From Rubellimicrobium arenae (GTDB taxonomy: Bacteria > Pseudomonadota > Alphaproteobacteria > Rhodobacterales > Rhodobacteraceae): DNA of 64,000 bases. This document shows, one piece after another, positions 9,369 through 18,220 of this stretch; position 1 is the first letter of the stretch; each line of letters opens with the position of its first letter. Where the stretch lies: contig NZ_JAFMST010000002.1 in NCBI RefSeq assembly GCF_017916275.1, positions 372,001 through 436,000 of the forward strand. The letters run 5' to 3'. The notes under the pieces were generated by a model. That model was not told the origin of the DNA. It did no database searches and saw only the letters and a list, made by a program, of their open reading frames with translations. A program made the position numbers and the translations under genes.

Positions 9369-10285
9369 TGACACCTTGGGACCAGCCCGGCCGCTTCTGG
9401 CGCGGGAACCTGCACACCCATTCGACCTTGTCGGACGGCATCCTGAGCCCCGAGGAGGTCTGCCGTCGTTACCGGGACGAAGGGTATGACTTCCTGGCCC
9501 TGACCGATCATTTCGTCGGGCAGTTCGGGTATCCGATCGCCGACACCCGGCCCTTCCGGACGAACAGCTTCACTACGATTCTCGGGGCGGAGCTGCACTC
9601 CGGAGCCATGCAGAACGGAGAGTTGTGGCACATCCTGGCGGTCGGGCTGCCGCTCGACTTCGCGCCGACGAACACCCCGACCTTCCGGCCCGTCCCGGAC
9701 CAGGAAACAGCGGCCCAGGTGGCGCAGCGGGCCGTGGAGGCCGGCGCCTATGTGGCCATTGCCCACCCGCAGTGGTCCGGTCTCACTCTCGACGATGCCC
9801 GGGCCTTGGCGGGGATTGCCCACGCGGTGGAAACCTACAATCACGGTTGCGCCATGGGCTGCGACCGCCCGGACGGCTTTCACACCCTGGACCTGCTGCT
9901 GAGCGAAGGGGCCCGCCTGAATCTCTGCGCCACGGACGACGCCCATTTCTACGAGCCCGACCACTTTGGCGGCTGGATCATGGTCAAGGCCGACGCGAAC
10001 GAGCCCGCAGCCCTGCTGGCCGCCCTCAAGGCCGGAGCCTACTATTCCACCCAGGGGCCGGAACTGCGGAACATCGAACTCGCGGGCGAGAGCCTGACCG
10101 TCGCCTGCTCGGCCGTGTCGTCGATCATCGTGCAGGGCCAAGGCACGGCCGCCAAGGCGATCCATGGCGAGTCGATGACCCGCGGCGAGATGCCACTGGA
10201 GCGGTTCAGGGACTCGCCGTGGCTCCGCGTTTCGCTGATCGACCGGGCGGGGCGACGGGCCTGGTCGAACCCGATCTGGAGGTGA
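9368..10285 (+). CDS. PHP-domain metallo-phosphoesterase (CehA/McbA-like)
   Basis: A 305-residue PHP (polymerase and histidinol phosphatase) fold enzyme. Metal ligands are visible as H16-x-H18 (NLHTHSTLSDG), D47-H48 (ALTDHF), E75/H77, H133 (AIAHPQ) and D191-x-H193 (TDDAHF). No signal peptide is seen, so it should act in the cytoplasm on what the ABC system imports. It starts 1 base inside the ATPase gene. PHP enzymes of this size hydrolyse phosphoesters or phosphodiesters. Together with a polyamine/phosphonate-type importer this suggests scavenging of an organophosphate, which is inference. Confidence 0.82.
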   Translation: MTPWDQPGRFWRGNLHTHSTLSDGILSPEEVCRRYRDEGYDFLALTDHFVGQFGYPIADTRPFRTNSFTTILGAELHSGAMQNGELWHILAVGLPLDFAPTNTPTFRPVPDQETAAQVAQRAVEAGAYVAIAHPQWSGLTLDDARALAGIAHAVETYNHGCAMGCDRPDGFHTLDLLLSEGARLNLCATDDAHFYEPDHFGGWIMVKADANEPAALLAALKAGAYYSTQGPELRNIELAGESLTVACSAVSSIIVQGQGTAAKAIHGESMTRGEMPLERFRDSPWLRVSLIDRAGRRAWSNPIWR

Positions 10286-10306
10286 GCGTCGCAGCCCGGC
10301 GCGGCC

Positions 10307-10480
10307 TTAGCCGTCGCGCTGCTCCCCTTGGGGATCCGGACGCTCCTCCTCCTCGGAGACGGTTCCGGGGATGATGTAATCCCCTCGGAGCCACCGTGCG
10401 AGGTCGATGTCCGCGCAGCGGCTCGAGCAGAAGGGGCGATATTTCTGTTCCGTCGGCTTTCCGCAGATCGGGCAGGCCAT
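10307..10480 (-). CDS. yacG: DNA gyrase inhibitor YacG, zinc-ribbon protein
   Basis: A 57-residue protein with four zinc cysteines C3, C6, C18 and C22 (CPICGKP and FCSSRC), then the conserved DIDLARWLRGDY stretch and an acidic tail. In E. coli YacG binds GyrB and blocks DNA binding. Its ATG overlaps the stop of the RNase E/G gene by 1 base. It is the last gene of the minus-strand housekeeping cluster and faces the PHP gene with only 21 bases between. Confidence 0.9.
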   Translation of the reverse strand: MACPICGKPTEQKYRPFCSSRCADIDLARWLRGDYIIPGTVSEEEERPDPQGEQRDG

Positions 10481-11502
10481 TACGCCTCTCGCAGCAGTCG
10501 GGCGAGCGGCAGGCGCTCGCGTTTCCGGGATAACTCGAACAGGCCCATCGCGGTCCAGCCGACCAGCGAGGTTTCGATCGGATCGCTGCGGAAGCTGTCG
10601 CGGATCGACTGCTCGAGCTGCTTGCGATGCCCCTTGGACATGCCGGCAAAGTCCACGACGACCTGCCCGCCCAGCCCGCGCAGGCGGAGCTGGCGCGGCA
10701 AGGCGCGGGCGGCCGCCATGTTCGCCTTGAGCGCCGCGGCGGGCGAGGTGTCGCCGCCCGTGTTCACATCCACGGCGACCAGGGCGCGCGTGGCCTCCAC
10801 GGTCATGAAGCCTTCGCCCAAGTCGATCTCGGCGCGCGTCAGGGCATCGATCTGATCGAGCACGCCTTCCCGGGCAAAGCCGCCCGGCTTGGTGACGACG
10901 GTCGGGGCAGACCATTCTCGCCAGGCCAGAAGATGCGGGCCATCGCCCTCGGTCAGCATCTCGGGCGGGCCGCTGACATCGGCCATGACCCGGTCCGCCA
11001 GATCCCGCATCGCGGCGATGTCCTCGGCGATGTCCTGCTCGGAAGCGCCCTCGCAGGAGGATCGGAGGATGAGGCCGCGCGTGTCGTCCATCTCGTCTTG
11101 CGCAATGGCCAGGAGACGTTCGCGTTCCGCGTCGTCGCGGATCTGGCGGGAGATGTTGGTGCCCGGTGCCCCGGGCGTCACGATTGCATAGCGGGACTTG
11201 AAGAGGATCCGGTCGGTGACGGGAACGGCCTTGCCGCCCTCCGGCACGCCGGTCACCTGCACGAGCATGGTTTCGCCGGATTTGAGCCCGCTCGCATTGC
11301 GGAGCCATGCCGTTCCGTCGGGGATGCGGAGCATCATGCCCCCCTGCCCCTTCATCCCGCGATCCGTCACAGCGCGATAGATCGTGCCCGGCCGCGGCGC
11401 GGAGTCGTCGTCGATCAGCAGATCGTCGAGCCGTCCATCCACCAACAGAGCGGCCGCCTCGCGCCCACCCAGATGATCCAGGACGATGGTACGGCCCTTC
11501 AT
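10480..11502 (-). CDS. ribonuclease E/G family protein (short form)
   Basis: A 340-residue endoribonuclease of the RNase E/G catalytic family. The two acidic Mg-binding motifs of the DNase-I-like domain are present (VAVDVNTG and VVVDFAGM). The S1-like N-terminal part is short and diverged. The protein ends at LARLLREA, just where RNase E/G normally carries the CPxC zinc-link that joins dimers, so that element and the small domain are absent. Start ATG 11502 overlaps the maf stop (ATGA). Likely role is RNA processing; which RNAs it cuts is unknown. Confidence 0.85.
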   Translation of the reverse strand: MKGRTIVLDHLGGREAAALLVDGRLDDLLIDDDSAPRPGTIYRAVTDRGMKGQGGMMLRIPDGTAWLRNASGLKSGETMLVQVTGVPEGGKAVPVTDRILFKSRYAIVTPGAPGTNISRQIRDDAERERLLAIAQDEMDDTRGLILRSSCEGASEQDIAEDIAAMRDLADRVMADVSGPPEMLTEGDGPHLLAWREWSAPTVVTKPGGFAREGVLDQIDALTRAEIDLGEGFMTVEATRALVAVDVNTGGDTSPAAALKANMAAARALPRQLRLRGLGGQVVVDFAGMSKGHRKQLEQSIRDSFRSDPIETSLVGWTAMGLFELSRKRERLPLARLLREA

Positions 11503-12098
11503 CTCAGTCCCCCCGTGAAGCCTGCCGCCGTCAGCAGGCCCAGGGTCTCCTTGAGCGGCAGGCCGACGACGCCGGTGAACGATCCGTTGATCCAGGGGAT
11601 GAGCGCCCCGAAGGGACCCTGGATCGCATAGGATCCGGCCTTCCCGCGCCAGTCCCCGGTGGCGAGATAGGCGGCAATCTCCCCGGATGAAAGGGGTTTG
11701 ACGAGGACGGCCGTCGTGACTGCCTTTTCCCAGATCAGCCCGGCGCGCCGAACGGCGACAGCGGTGATGACCCGGTGACGGCGACCGGAGAGAAGCGAGA
11801 GCATGCGCCCCGCCTCCGCCTCGTCGGCGGGCTTGCCAAGGATACGGCGGCCCAGCGCAACGGTCGTGTCCGCGCAAAGCACGATCTCATCAGCCCCGGC
11901 GTCGACCGCCGCGAGCTTTTCCCGGGCGATGCGACGCACATAGTCGAGAGGCGCTTCCGCCGTCCGGGGCGTCTCGTCGATCTCGGGGGGACGGATGGCG
12001 TGAGGCACGATCCCGACCTGGGCCAGCAGATCGAGACGGCGGGGCGATGCCGAGCCTAGAACCAGCCGCAACGCAGGGTCCGGTGCAAGCGTCGTCAT
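11499..12098 (-). CDS. maf: Maf family nucleotide pyrophosphatase
   Basis: A 199-residue Maf/YhdE-type NTP pyrophosphatase that hydrolyses non-canonical or excess nucleoside triphosphates. The signature SASPRR lies near residue 17, with the conserved [16 protein letters not shown] further on and the [11 protein letters not shown] motif near the C terminus. It sits 22 bases downstream of infA and overlaps the RNase gene by 4 bases. Confidence 0.92.
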   Translation of the reverse strand: MTTLAPDPALRLVLGSASPRRLDLLAQVGIVPHAIRPPEIDETPRTAEAPLDYVRRIAREKLAAVDAGADEIVLCADTTVALGRRILGKPADEAEAGRMLSLLSGRRHRVITAVAVRRAGLIWEKAVTTAVLVKPLSSGEIAAYLATGDWRGKAGSYAIQGPFGALIPWINGSFTGVVGLPLKETLGLLTAAGFTGGLR

Positions 12099-12120
12099 CG
12101 TGGTGCCGCCCGCCAGGACG

Positions 12121-12339
12121 TCACTTGAAGCGGTAATTGATACGCCCCTTGGTCAGGTCGTAGGGGGTCATCTCGACCTGAACCTTGTCGCCAGCGAGCA
12201 CCCGGATGCGGTTCTTGCGCATCTTGCCTGCCGTGTGTGCGATGATCTCGTGGCCGTTCTCCAGCTCGACCCGGAACGTCGCATTCGGCAGGAGCTCCTT
12301 CACGACACCAGGAAATTCGAGCAGTTCTTCCTTGGCCAT
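12121..12339 (-). CDS. infA: translation initiation factor IF-1
   Basis: A 72-residue single S1/OB-fold protein of exactly the usual IF-1 length (starts [11 protein letters not shown], ends GRINYRFK). It occupies the ribosomal A site during initiation. TTTGGAGAT precedes the ATG at 12339. Two tandem hairpins lie in the leader at 12359-12398. Confidence 0.97.
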   Translation of the reverse strand: MAKEELLEFPGVVKELLPNATFRVELENGHEIIAHTAGKMRKNRIRVLAGDKVQVEMTPYDLTKGRINYRFK

Positions 12340-12358
12340 GTGATCTCCAAATGGAATC

Positions 12359-12398
12359 GGGCCGCGAAACAGAGCGGCCCGGGGCCTAGATGGCCCCG
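12359..12398 (-). promoter_or_regulatory. two tandem GC hairpins in the infA leader
   Basis: On the minus strand CGGGGCC/GGCCCCG (arms at 12392-12398 and 12380-12386, 5-base loop) is followed immediately by GGGCCGC/GCGGCCC (arms 12374-12380 and 12359-12365, 8-base loop), then GATTCCATTTGGAG and the infA ATG. They share base 12380, so they could compete. They may terminate the upstream phosphatase transcript or tune infA (inference). Confidence 0.55.
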
Positions 12399-12463
12399 CG
12401 CGGTCGGTTTTACAAGCACCAATCGTCAACGGAATGACGCACAAGCCGAGGCGCGGGTTCCAC

Positions 12464-12964
12464 CTAGCGCGGAGGCAGCCACGAACCGCGTGGAGGCCCG
12501 AACCGGTCAAGGAGCCGCCCAAGGATCATGTCCCGCGTCTTACGGTAGGACTCGAGCCGCGCCTCGCGCCCCTCGCCCAGTCCCGTGGGGTCGAGGATCG
12601 GCCAATACTCGACGTTGATGGCGCTGTGCCGCGTGAGATCAAGGGCGCGGTGCTGGCTGGCCGGCGTCAGGGCGACGACGAGATCGAAGGAGGACAGATC
12701 GTCCCCCCATGTCCTCATGTCGTCGAAGCTGCGCGTCCGGTGGCGCGACAGCTCGATCCCGATCTCCTGGCAGACGGCGATGGCGAAGCCGTCGATCTCC
12801 AGGTCGCCCTTGACCCCGGCCGATTGCACATAGCAGGCGGTGCCGTACAGCTTCTTCATCATCCCTTCGGCCATCGGAGACCGGACGGCGTTGTGGTCGC
12901 AGCAGAACAGGACGGACTGGGGGAGCGTGTCCGACGCCGTGGGTGCAAGCTTGTCCCCTTCCAC
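12464..12964 (-). CDS. low-molecular-weight protein tyrosine phosphatase-like protein
   Basis: About 166 residues with the LMW-PTP/arsenate-reductase P-loop: the second Cys of [17 protein letters not shown] opens a CX5R motif. The late acidic loop of the family ([12 protein letters not shown]) is also present. The start is uncertain: GTG 12964 begins just after the UPF0262 stop, while ATG 12991 would overlap that gene by 25 bases. The first ~20 residues are not conserved in feel. It could act on phosphotyrosine proteins or be an arsenate reductase; no ars gene is nearby, which favours the phosphatase. Confidence 0.82.
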   Translation of the reverse strand: MEGDKLAPTASDTLPQSVLFCCDHNAVRSPMAEGMMKKLYGTACYVQSAGVKGDLEIDGFAIAVCQEIGIELSRHRTRSFDDMRTWGDDLSSFDLVVALTPASQHRALDLTRHSAINVEYWPILDPTGLGEGREARLESYRKTRDMILGRLLDRFGPPRGSWLPPR

Positions 12965-12966
12965 CC

Positions 12967-13446
12967 TCAGCCCCCGAACTGCAGCACGCATATCAACGTG
13001 AACAACCGCCGCGCGGTGTCCTGGTCGATGTCGGCCTTGCCGGCCAGACGCTCCTGCAGGACGCGGGCCCCTTCATTGTGGATGCCGCGCCGCGCCATGT
13101 CGATGGTTTCGATCTGCGATGGCGGAAGGGTCCGCACCGCGTCGTAGTAGCTTTCGCAGATCTGGAAGTAGTCCTTGACGACCTGACGGAACGGACCGAG
13201 CGAAAGGTGGAACTCGCCCGCCGGATCGCCCGCTTCCGTCGAGACCGCGAAGACCAGCCGACGTTCCCGGACCGAGAGCGAGAGCCGCCAAGGCCCTGCC
13301 ACGGGCCGCCCCTCGCGGGAAGGAAGGGCAAAGCGGTTCTCCTCAAGGAGGTCCACGACAGCGATCCGACGCTCCTGCTCCATCTCGGGGGTCGGAGCGG
13401 GCAGGCCCGTGTCGTCGATCTCGATGGCGATCAGGCGGTCGGTCAT
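12967..13446 (-). CDS. UPF0262 family conserved protein
   Basis: A 159-residue protein, recognised as UPF0262 from the start (MTDRLIAIEIDD) and the C-terminal block DMARRGIHNEGARVLQERL. No enzymatic motif is visible. It overlaps the hisD stop by 4 bases and is followed by the LMW phosphatase. This hisD-UPF0262-phosphatase order is common in alphaproteobacteria, but the function is not known. Confidence 0.85.
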   Translation of the reverse strand: MTDRLIAIEIDDTGLPAPTPEMEQERRIAVVDLLEENRFALPSREGRPVAGPWRLSLSVRERRLVFAVSTEAGDPAGEFHLSLGPFRQVVKDYFQICESYYDAVRTLPPSQIETIDMARRGIHNEGARVLQERLAGKADIDQDTARRLFTLICVLQFGG

Positions 13447-14744
13447 CCGTTCAGCCGGTCCAGGCGCGCACGCACGGACAGGCCATGCGCTTCAAGCCGC
13501 TCCGCCTTGGCGAGCCTCTCGGCCGAAGGGCCAAGGGCGGCCAGGGCCGCAGGCGTCATCTGCGACATGGTTGTGCGCTTGAGGAAGTCCATGACCGACA
13601 GCCCCGACGAGAACCGAGCCGTCCGCGCCGTCGGCAGGACATGGTTCGGCCCGCCAATGTAATCGCCAATGGCTTCGGGGGTCCAGGGCCCAAGGAACAT
13701 GGCACCGGCATGGCTGATCCTTGCGGCGAGCGCGGCGGGATCGGCGACCAGCAGCTCCAGATGCTCGGCCGCGATGCGATCGGCCAGGCCGACCGCCTCG
13801 TCCAGCGAGCGGACGGTGATGACCGCGCCGAAGTCGCGCCAGCTTGCCCCGGCAATGGCCGTGCGGGGCAACGTCTCGAGCCGGGCTTCCACGGCCCGCG
13901 CGACGGACTGCCCGAAGGCCTCATCGTCGGTGATCAGGAGAGCCTGGGCCGATTCGTCGTGTTCAGCCTGGCTCAGCAGGTCGAGGGCGATCCAGTCGGG
14001 GTCGTTGTCCCGGTCGGCGATGACGAGGATCTCGGACGGTCCGGCGATCATGTCGATGCCGACCCTTCCGAAGACACGGCGCTTGGCAGCCGCGACGAAG
14101 GCATTGCCCGGGCCCGTGATCTTGTCGACGGGGCGGATCGTGTCCGTCCCATAGGCCAGAGCGGCGATCGCCTGTGCGCCCCCGACACGGAACACCTCGT
14201 CCACGCCGGCGATCCGGCAGGCCAGCAGCACGAGCGGGTTCGCCACGCCATCAGGGGTCGGCACCACGACCGCCAGCCGCCGCACGCCTGCAACCTTGGC
14301 CGGGATCGCGTTCATGAGCACGGACGACGGATACGACGCGAGTCCCCCCGGGACATAGAGTCCCGCTGCGGCGACCGGCGTCCAGCGCCAGCCCAGGGTG
14401 GCGCCCAGATCGTCCGTCCAGCTCTGGTCCTGGGGCATCTGCCGCTGGTGATAGGCCCGGATGCGCTCGGCGGCGAGCGTCAGAGCGGCCCGTTCGGCCT
14501 CGGGCACCTCGGCGCACAAGGCGTCGATCTCGGCCTCGGAGATGCGCAGGCGCTCGGGCGTCAGGGTCATGCGGTCGAATCGCCTGGTCAGATCGACAAG
14601 GGCGGCGTCCCCGCGCTCCCGCACCTCCTGGATGATCGCGGCGACCGTCGCATCCACGTCGGGGCTGTCCTCCCGCTTCTGGGACAGGAGGCGCTGAAAC
14701 AGGTCCTCGAAGTTCGGATCTCGCGTGGACAGGAATTGCGGCAT
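13443..14744 (-). CDS. hisD: histidinol dehydrogenase
   Basis: A 433-residue enzyme for the last two steps of histidine synthesis (L-histidinol to histidine with NAD, zinc-dependent). Diagnostic stretches are visible: GGAQAIAALAYGT, GPGNAFVAAAKRRVFG, the AEHLEL histidine and GGPNHVLPT. Length is normal for the family. No other his gene lies in the window. There is no His-rich leader peptide upstream, so attenuation is not suggested. Confidence 0.96.
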   Translation of the reverse strand: MPQFLSTRDPNFEDLFQRLLSQKREDSPDVDATVAAIIQEVRERGDAALVDLTRRFDRMTLTPERLRISEAEIDALCAEVPEAERAALTLAAERIRAYHQRQMPQDQSWTDDLGATLGWRWTPVAAAGLYVPGGLASYPSSVLMNAIPAKVAGVRRLAVVVPTPDGVANPLVLLACRIAGVDEVFRVGGAQAIAALAYGTDTIRPVDKITGPGNAFVAAAKRRVFGRVGIDMIAGPSEILVIADRDNDPDWIALDLLSQAEHDESAQALLITDDEAFGQSVARAVEARLETLPRTAIAGASWRDFGAVITVRSLDEAVGLADRIAAEHLELLVADPAALAARISHAGAMFLGPWTPEAIGDYIGGPNHVLPTARTARFSSGLSVMDFLKRTTMSQMTPAALAALGPSAERLAKAERLEAHGLSVRARLDRLNG

Positions 14745-14861
14745 GGCGGGCCTCCTCGGGTCGCCCCTGCCTTAGCGGGCCACGGGACCACCTTCAATCG
14801 ACTGGGCCGCCTCGCTGCCGGCGCAGGCCGCCGTGCAGGGTCCGCCCCGAACAGGGATCTC

Positions 14862-15323
14862 CTATTCGGGATGGGAGGGTGCGCGGCGCGACGGCGCGAG
14901 GTAGGGCTTGGTCACGTCCTGAAGCAGAACCTCAAGCGCCTCGACCTCGATCGAGATGATGCCATCCCCCGCCAGGGTCAGGAGCAGCCGCCCGGCCCCA
15001 TCCTCGCCCGGCTCCCAGGTCAGCGAAAGGAGCGACAGCACGAGATCCTTGTCCCGAGGGTCGATCCCCTGGCTCCGCACCGCCGTCACACCCTCGATCA
15101 CGAGCATGGAGCGCACCCGTTCCGGCGTTCGGGTCTGACCCTCCCAGCGGAAACGGTTGACCAGCGCGGCCAGGCGGCGGTGCTTTCTCATGTAGCCGAT
15201 CTCGGCGGCCTGCAGCACGGCATCCTGCACGAGGGCCGAGACGATCGTCAGATCCTCCGGATCCAGCGCTCGAAGTCGGAGCGGCTTTTCGTCGGCATCG
15301 GAAAAGCGCGCGTCCTCGGTCAT
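14862..15323 (-). CDS. DUF2948 family protein
   Basis: A 153-residue protein with an even mix of charged and hydrophobic residues, no signal peptide and no membrane segment. It is recognised by the [17 protein letters not shown] block and its position between murA and hisD, which is characteristic of alphaproteobacteria. Its start overlaps the murA stop by 4 bases. Function unknown. Confidence 0.82.
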   Translation of the reverse strand: MTEDARFSDADEKPLRLRALDPEDLTIVSALVQDAVLQAAEIGYMRKHRRLAALVNRFRWEGQTRTPERVRSMLVIEGVTAVRSQGIDPRDKDLVLSLLSLTWEPGEDGAGRLLLTLAGDGIISIEVEALEVLLQDVTKPYLAPSRRAPSHPE

Positions 15324-16585
15324 GCAGCCACCCTTTCGATCCTGGCTCCCACGGCCGAGAGCTTCTGTTCCACCTGCTCATAGCCGCGGTCGAGATGGTA
15401 GACACGGCTCACCACCGTCTCGCCCTCGGCTCCGAGCCCCGCAAGGATCAGCGACACTGACGCGCGGAGGTCGGTGGCCATAACGGGTGCGCCGCGCAGT
15501 CGTTCCACGCCCGTCACGCGGGCCGTGCCGCCCGATAGGTCGATTCGCGCGCCCATCCGCATCAGTTCGGGGGCATGCATGAACCGATTCTCGAAGATCC
15601 GCTCCTCCAGCACCGAGGTCCCCTCGGCGGTGCAGAGCATGGCCATCATCTGGGCCTGGAGGTCGGTGGGGAAGCCCGGGAACGGCTCGGTCACGACGTT
15701 CACGGCCCGCGGCCGGCCGGCCGCGCGGCGAACCTTGAGGCCGCGCTCGGTTTCCTCGATCTCCAGGCCCGCCGCCTCGAGCTTCTCCACGAAGGCGCCG
15801 ACCAGGTCGAGCCGTCCGCCCAGGCATTCGATCTCGCCGCCCGTGAAGGCCGGGGCGAGCATGTAGGTGCCCAGTTCGATCCGGTCGGTCACCACAGCAT
15901 GGGTGGCCCCGTGCAGGCGATCCACGCCCTGCACCGTGATGGTCGCGGTGCCCTCGCCTTCGATCTGCGCCCCCATCTTGCGAAGGCACTGGGCCAGGTC
16001 CACGATCTCCGGCTCCCGGGCGGCGTTCTCGATGATGGTCGTGCCCTTGGCCAGGGTCGCGGCCATCAGCACGTTCTCGGTGGCGCCGACGCTGGCGAAT
16101 CGCAGAGGCACGCGCGCACCCCGGAGACCGGCTGGCGCACTGGCGTGAAGATAGCCGTCCCGCAGGTCGATGACGGCGCCCAGCCGTTCCAGCGCGTCGA
16201 TGTGGATGTCCATCGGCCGCGCGCCGATGGCGCAGCCCCCCGGCAACGACACCACCGCCTGTCCTTCCCGTGCGAGCAGAGGCCCGAGCACCAGGTTCGA
16301 TGCCCTCATCTTCCGCACGATCTCATAGTCGGCGCGGCTGGAGGTCAGTCCATGGGACGAGGCCGCGAGGACCTTGCCCCCGGCCAGGGCAGAGACCTCG
16401 GCGCCCAACGACTGAAGGAGCGTCGTCATCGTCCGGATATCCGACAGCCGCGGCGCGTTGGTCAGAGTCAGTGGCTCTTCGCTCAGCAGCGTCGCCGGCA
16501 TGAGGGCAAGGCAGGCGTTCTTGGCCCCGGCAATCGGGATCTGGCCATTCAGTTCGGCCCCGCCGCGGACGATGATGGAGTCCAT
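15320..16585 (-). CDS. murA: UDP-N-acetylglucosamine 1-carboxyvinyltransferase
   Basis: A 421-residue enzyme for the first committed step of peptidoglycan synthesis, transferring enolpyruvate from PEP to UDP-GlcNAc. Catalytic K22-N23 (GAKNACLAL) and the active-site cysteine C118 ([13 protein letters not shown]) are present; this cysteine is the residue attacked by fosfomycin. The start at 16585 follows the small gene by 4 bases. It is the first large gene of the housekeeping operon. Confidence 0.96.
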   Translation of the reverse strand: MDSIIVRGGAELNGQIPIAGAKNACLALMPATLLSEEPLTLTNAPRLSDIRTMTTLLQSLGAEVSALAGGKVLAASSHGLTSSRADYEIVRKMRASNLVLGPLLAREGQAVVSLPGGCAIGARPMDIHIDALERLGAVIDLRDGYLHASAPAGLRGARVPLRFASVGATENVLMAATLAKGTTIIENAAREPEIVDLAQCLRKMGAQIEGEGTATITVQGVDRLHGATHAVVTDRIELGTYMLAPAFTGGEIECLGGRLDLVGAFVEKLEAAGLEIEETERGLKVRRAAGRPRAVNVVTEPFPGFPTDLQAQMMAMLCTAEGTSVLEERIFENRFMHAPELMRMGARIDLSGGTARVTGVERLRGAPVMATDLRASVSLILAGLGAEGETVVSRVYHLDRGYEQVEQKLSAVGARIERVAA

Positions 16586-16589
16586 TCAG

Positions 16590-16760
16590 TCAGTCTTCCT
16601 TGGATGAGGCGTGCGGCGCATCGCCCTGTGAGTCCTCCGACGGCTCGGTTTCAACAGCCTGGGCGCGGGCCTTGCGCCGGGCGATGTTGGCCTTCAGCGC
16701 GGCCTTGAGCCGCGCGTCCCGGTCGCCCTTTGCAGGCTTGTCCTGTCGCCTCTCCGTCAT
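16590..16760 (-). CDS. small basic conserved protein upstream of murA
   Basis: A 56-residue hydrophilic protein (starts MTERRQDKPAKGDRD), with a basic first half and an acidic, Ser-rich end (PSEDSQGD). ATG 16760 is preferred over the longer frame to 16802, since the extra residues overlap no signal and the downstream Met begins the conserved-looking part. It reads into murA with a 4-base gap, so it is probably co-transcribed. Function unknown. Confidence 0.6.
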   Translation of the reverse strand: MTERRQDKPAKGDRDARLKAALKANIARRKARAQAVETEPSEDSQGDAPHASSKED

Positions 16761-16848
16761 GGCGGGGTCATAGAGCGGGCGTCCTGTCGCGTCCAGCCGC
16801 ACGAACCCCCTTGCGCTCGGCGGCAGGGTCGCTAGAAGGCGCCCCAGT

Positions 16849-16923
16849 GCTGCGGTAGCTCAGTGGTAGAGCACACCCTTGGTAAGGGTGAGGTCGAGAG
16901 TTCAATCCTCTCTCGCAGCACCA
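16849..16923 (+). tRNA. tRNA-Thr(GGT)
   Basis: A complete 75-base cloverleaf with encoded CCA. The acceptor is GCTGCGG against TCGCAGC, with one G-U pair. The D arm is GCTC/GAGC, the anticodon stem CACCC/GGGTG carries loop TTGGTAA (anticodon GGT), and the T arm is GAGAG/CTCTC with loop TTCAATC. Discriminator A. No integrase or direct repeat of its 3' end was seen downstream. Confidence 0.97.
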
Positions 16924-17303
16924 GCTAACTCCATAGATTTGTCGTGTCACTCTCTGCGAGGGGCAACTCGAAGGCGCTGGCATTCGGACTAGGCGGCGCC
17001 TGGGGTCCGATGGACCGAACGGCATCCGGGACCTTCAAGGGTTTCCGCGACAAGCTTCGTCCGGGGCGAACAGCGAGTGATCCAGTGATCGGGCCCGGCG
17101 AACGGGCGGGTCACAGCCGTCTCACAGCGCTCGTGCCGGAGGGGCCGGGTCATCGACCGGATCGCTTGCCCGCCGCCTTGGCCCCCGGACATGCCGATCG
17201 CGTGGAAAGGGCGTCCAGACCCGCTCTGGTGAGATCTGGTCGGACCATGGAGGGGATGGCGCCGGGTCACCCTCCACCGTTCCCTGAGACGATCCGAACT
17301 TCC
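16924..17303. other. 380-base gap after tRNA-Thr, no gene recognised
   Basis: Open frames here have no recognisable domain and the codon pattern of antisense noise. No integrase fragment, terminator with a U-tract or repeat of the tRNA end was found. Confidence 0.5.
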
Positions 17304-17801
17304 TCAGGACCGAGGCAGGATGGCCTGGACGAGTTCGAACTGGTCGCGCCCGGACGCCTGGGCGATGTCGGTCAGCGTTTCGTCCGGTCCCTGAACCGTG
17401 AACCCTGCGGCCGTCAGTTGCTCCACCAGGGTCTCGGACGTGGATCCGAGCAGCGGCGCGACTTCGGAGGGCGAGTGGTCCAGGACGGCGCTGGCGAGGG
17501 CGAACTGTGGCGGACCGCCGGCGCCGGCCTCGCCGGATTGCATCGCGAAGGCCAGCGCAGCAAGGGCCGAGGCAACAAGTCCCACGGTCATCGGCGTGCG
17601 CCCGAAGTAGTTCGCGAGAGGTCGCCAGTTCTTCCAGACGTGAAGCGCGAACGGCAGGATCAGGACCATGCTGAGGATCTCGTGCATCTCGTGGAAGATG
17701 CTCTGGCCCAGGCCGAGGAACAGTCCCACCCCTGAGATGAGCGAAACGAGGAAAAGCCCCGTGATGAGGGGGGTTGCGTAACGTTGAAGCAGTCTCGGCA
17801 T
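17304..17801 (-). CDS. DUF4405-type membrane protein (cytochrome b561-like)
   Basis: A 165-residue protein. The N-terminal ~85 residues hold three hydrophobic segments: 10-32, about 45-58, and 70-90. Histidines in IFHEMHEILS and ALHVWKNW resemble heme-b ligands of small b561-like proteins. The soluble C-terminal part (about 100-165) has a helical repeat pattern similar in its two halves: SPSEVAPLLGSTSETLVEQL and ETLTDIAQASG. ATG 17801 is chosen because upstream codons are noise-like. Function unknown; the C-terminal domain could sit in the periplasm or cytoplasm. Confidence 0.68.
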   Translation of the reverse strand: MPRLLQRYATPLITGLFLVSLISGVGLFLGLGQSIFHEMHEILSMVLILPFALHVWKNWRPLANYFGRTPMTVGLVASALAALAFAMQSGEAGAGGPPQFALASAVLDHSPSEVAPLLGSTSETLVEQLTAAGFTVQGPDETLTDIAQASGRDQFELVQAILPRS

Positions 17802-18220
17802 GATCGTGTCTCTGTTGTCAGTTGGGGAGCCGGAGGAGCGACGGACGCCCGACCCGGCAGGTTCTCGGGCAGCATCGCACGGGGTCGGCGCTGCCGTGGA
17901 CATGGAAACCTTCAGGGCCAGTAGGCTGGCCTTTCGATCCGAAGGACGCGCGCGCGGGAATCGCCACTGCCGCCCACGGCCTGCACCTGCCGATCCCCGA
18001 CATGTTTCCTCCGCCGACCGCATGTCCGCCGCATTCCCTGGCCTCCTGTCCGGATCCCTGCACCTTGAACGTTCCTGCGTGGAAGTTCCGTCGCGACGAG
18101 ATGAACCCTGGCGTCGAAGCGCAGCCTTGGCCCACCCTGTTGGCATGTCAGCCAGGCACCCCGCTTGACGGTCCCGGGAACCACTCCACCGTCAGCGCCC
18201 CGAACGCAGGAGGCAGGGCG
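17802..18220. other. 419-base divergent intergenic region
   Basis: This separates the minus-strand DUF4405 gene from the plus-strand rtcB gene and must hold both promoters. The rtcB frame stays open to 17822, but the added residues show no family similarity. GCAGGAGGCAGGG just before 18221 is a strong ribosome binding site that fixes the rtcB start. Confidence 0.5.

Noticed and set aside
14745-14861. A his leader peptide or attenuator before hisD
   Set aside because: No run of His codons and no terminator/antiterminator pair.
16849-17303. An integrated element at tRNA-Thr
   Set aside because: No integrase, no repeated tRNA end and no change in base composition downstream.
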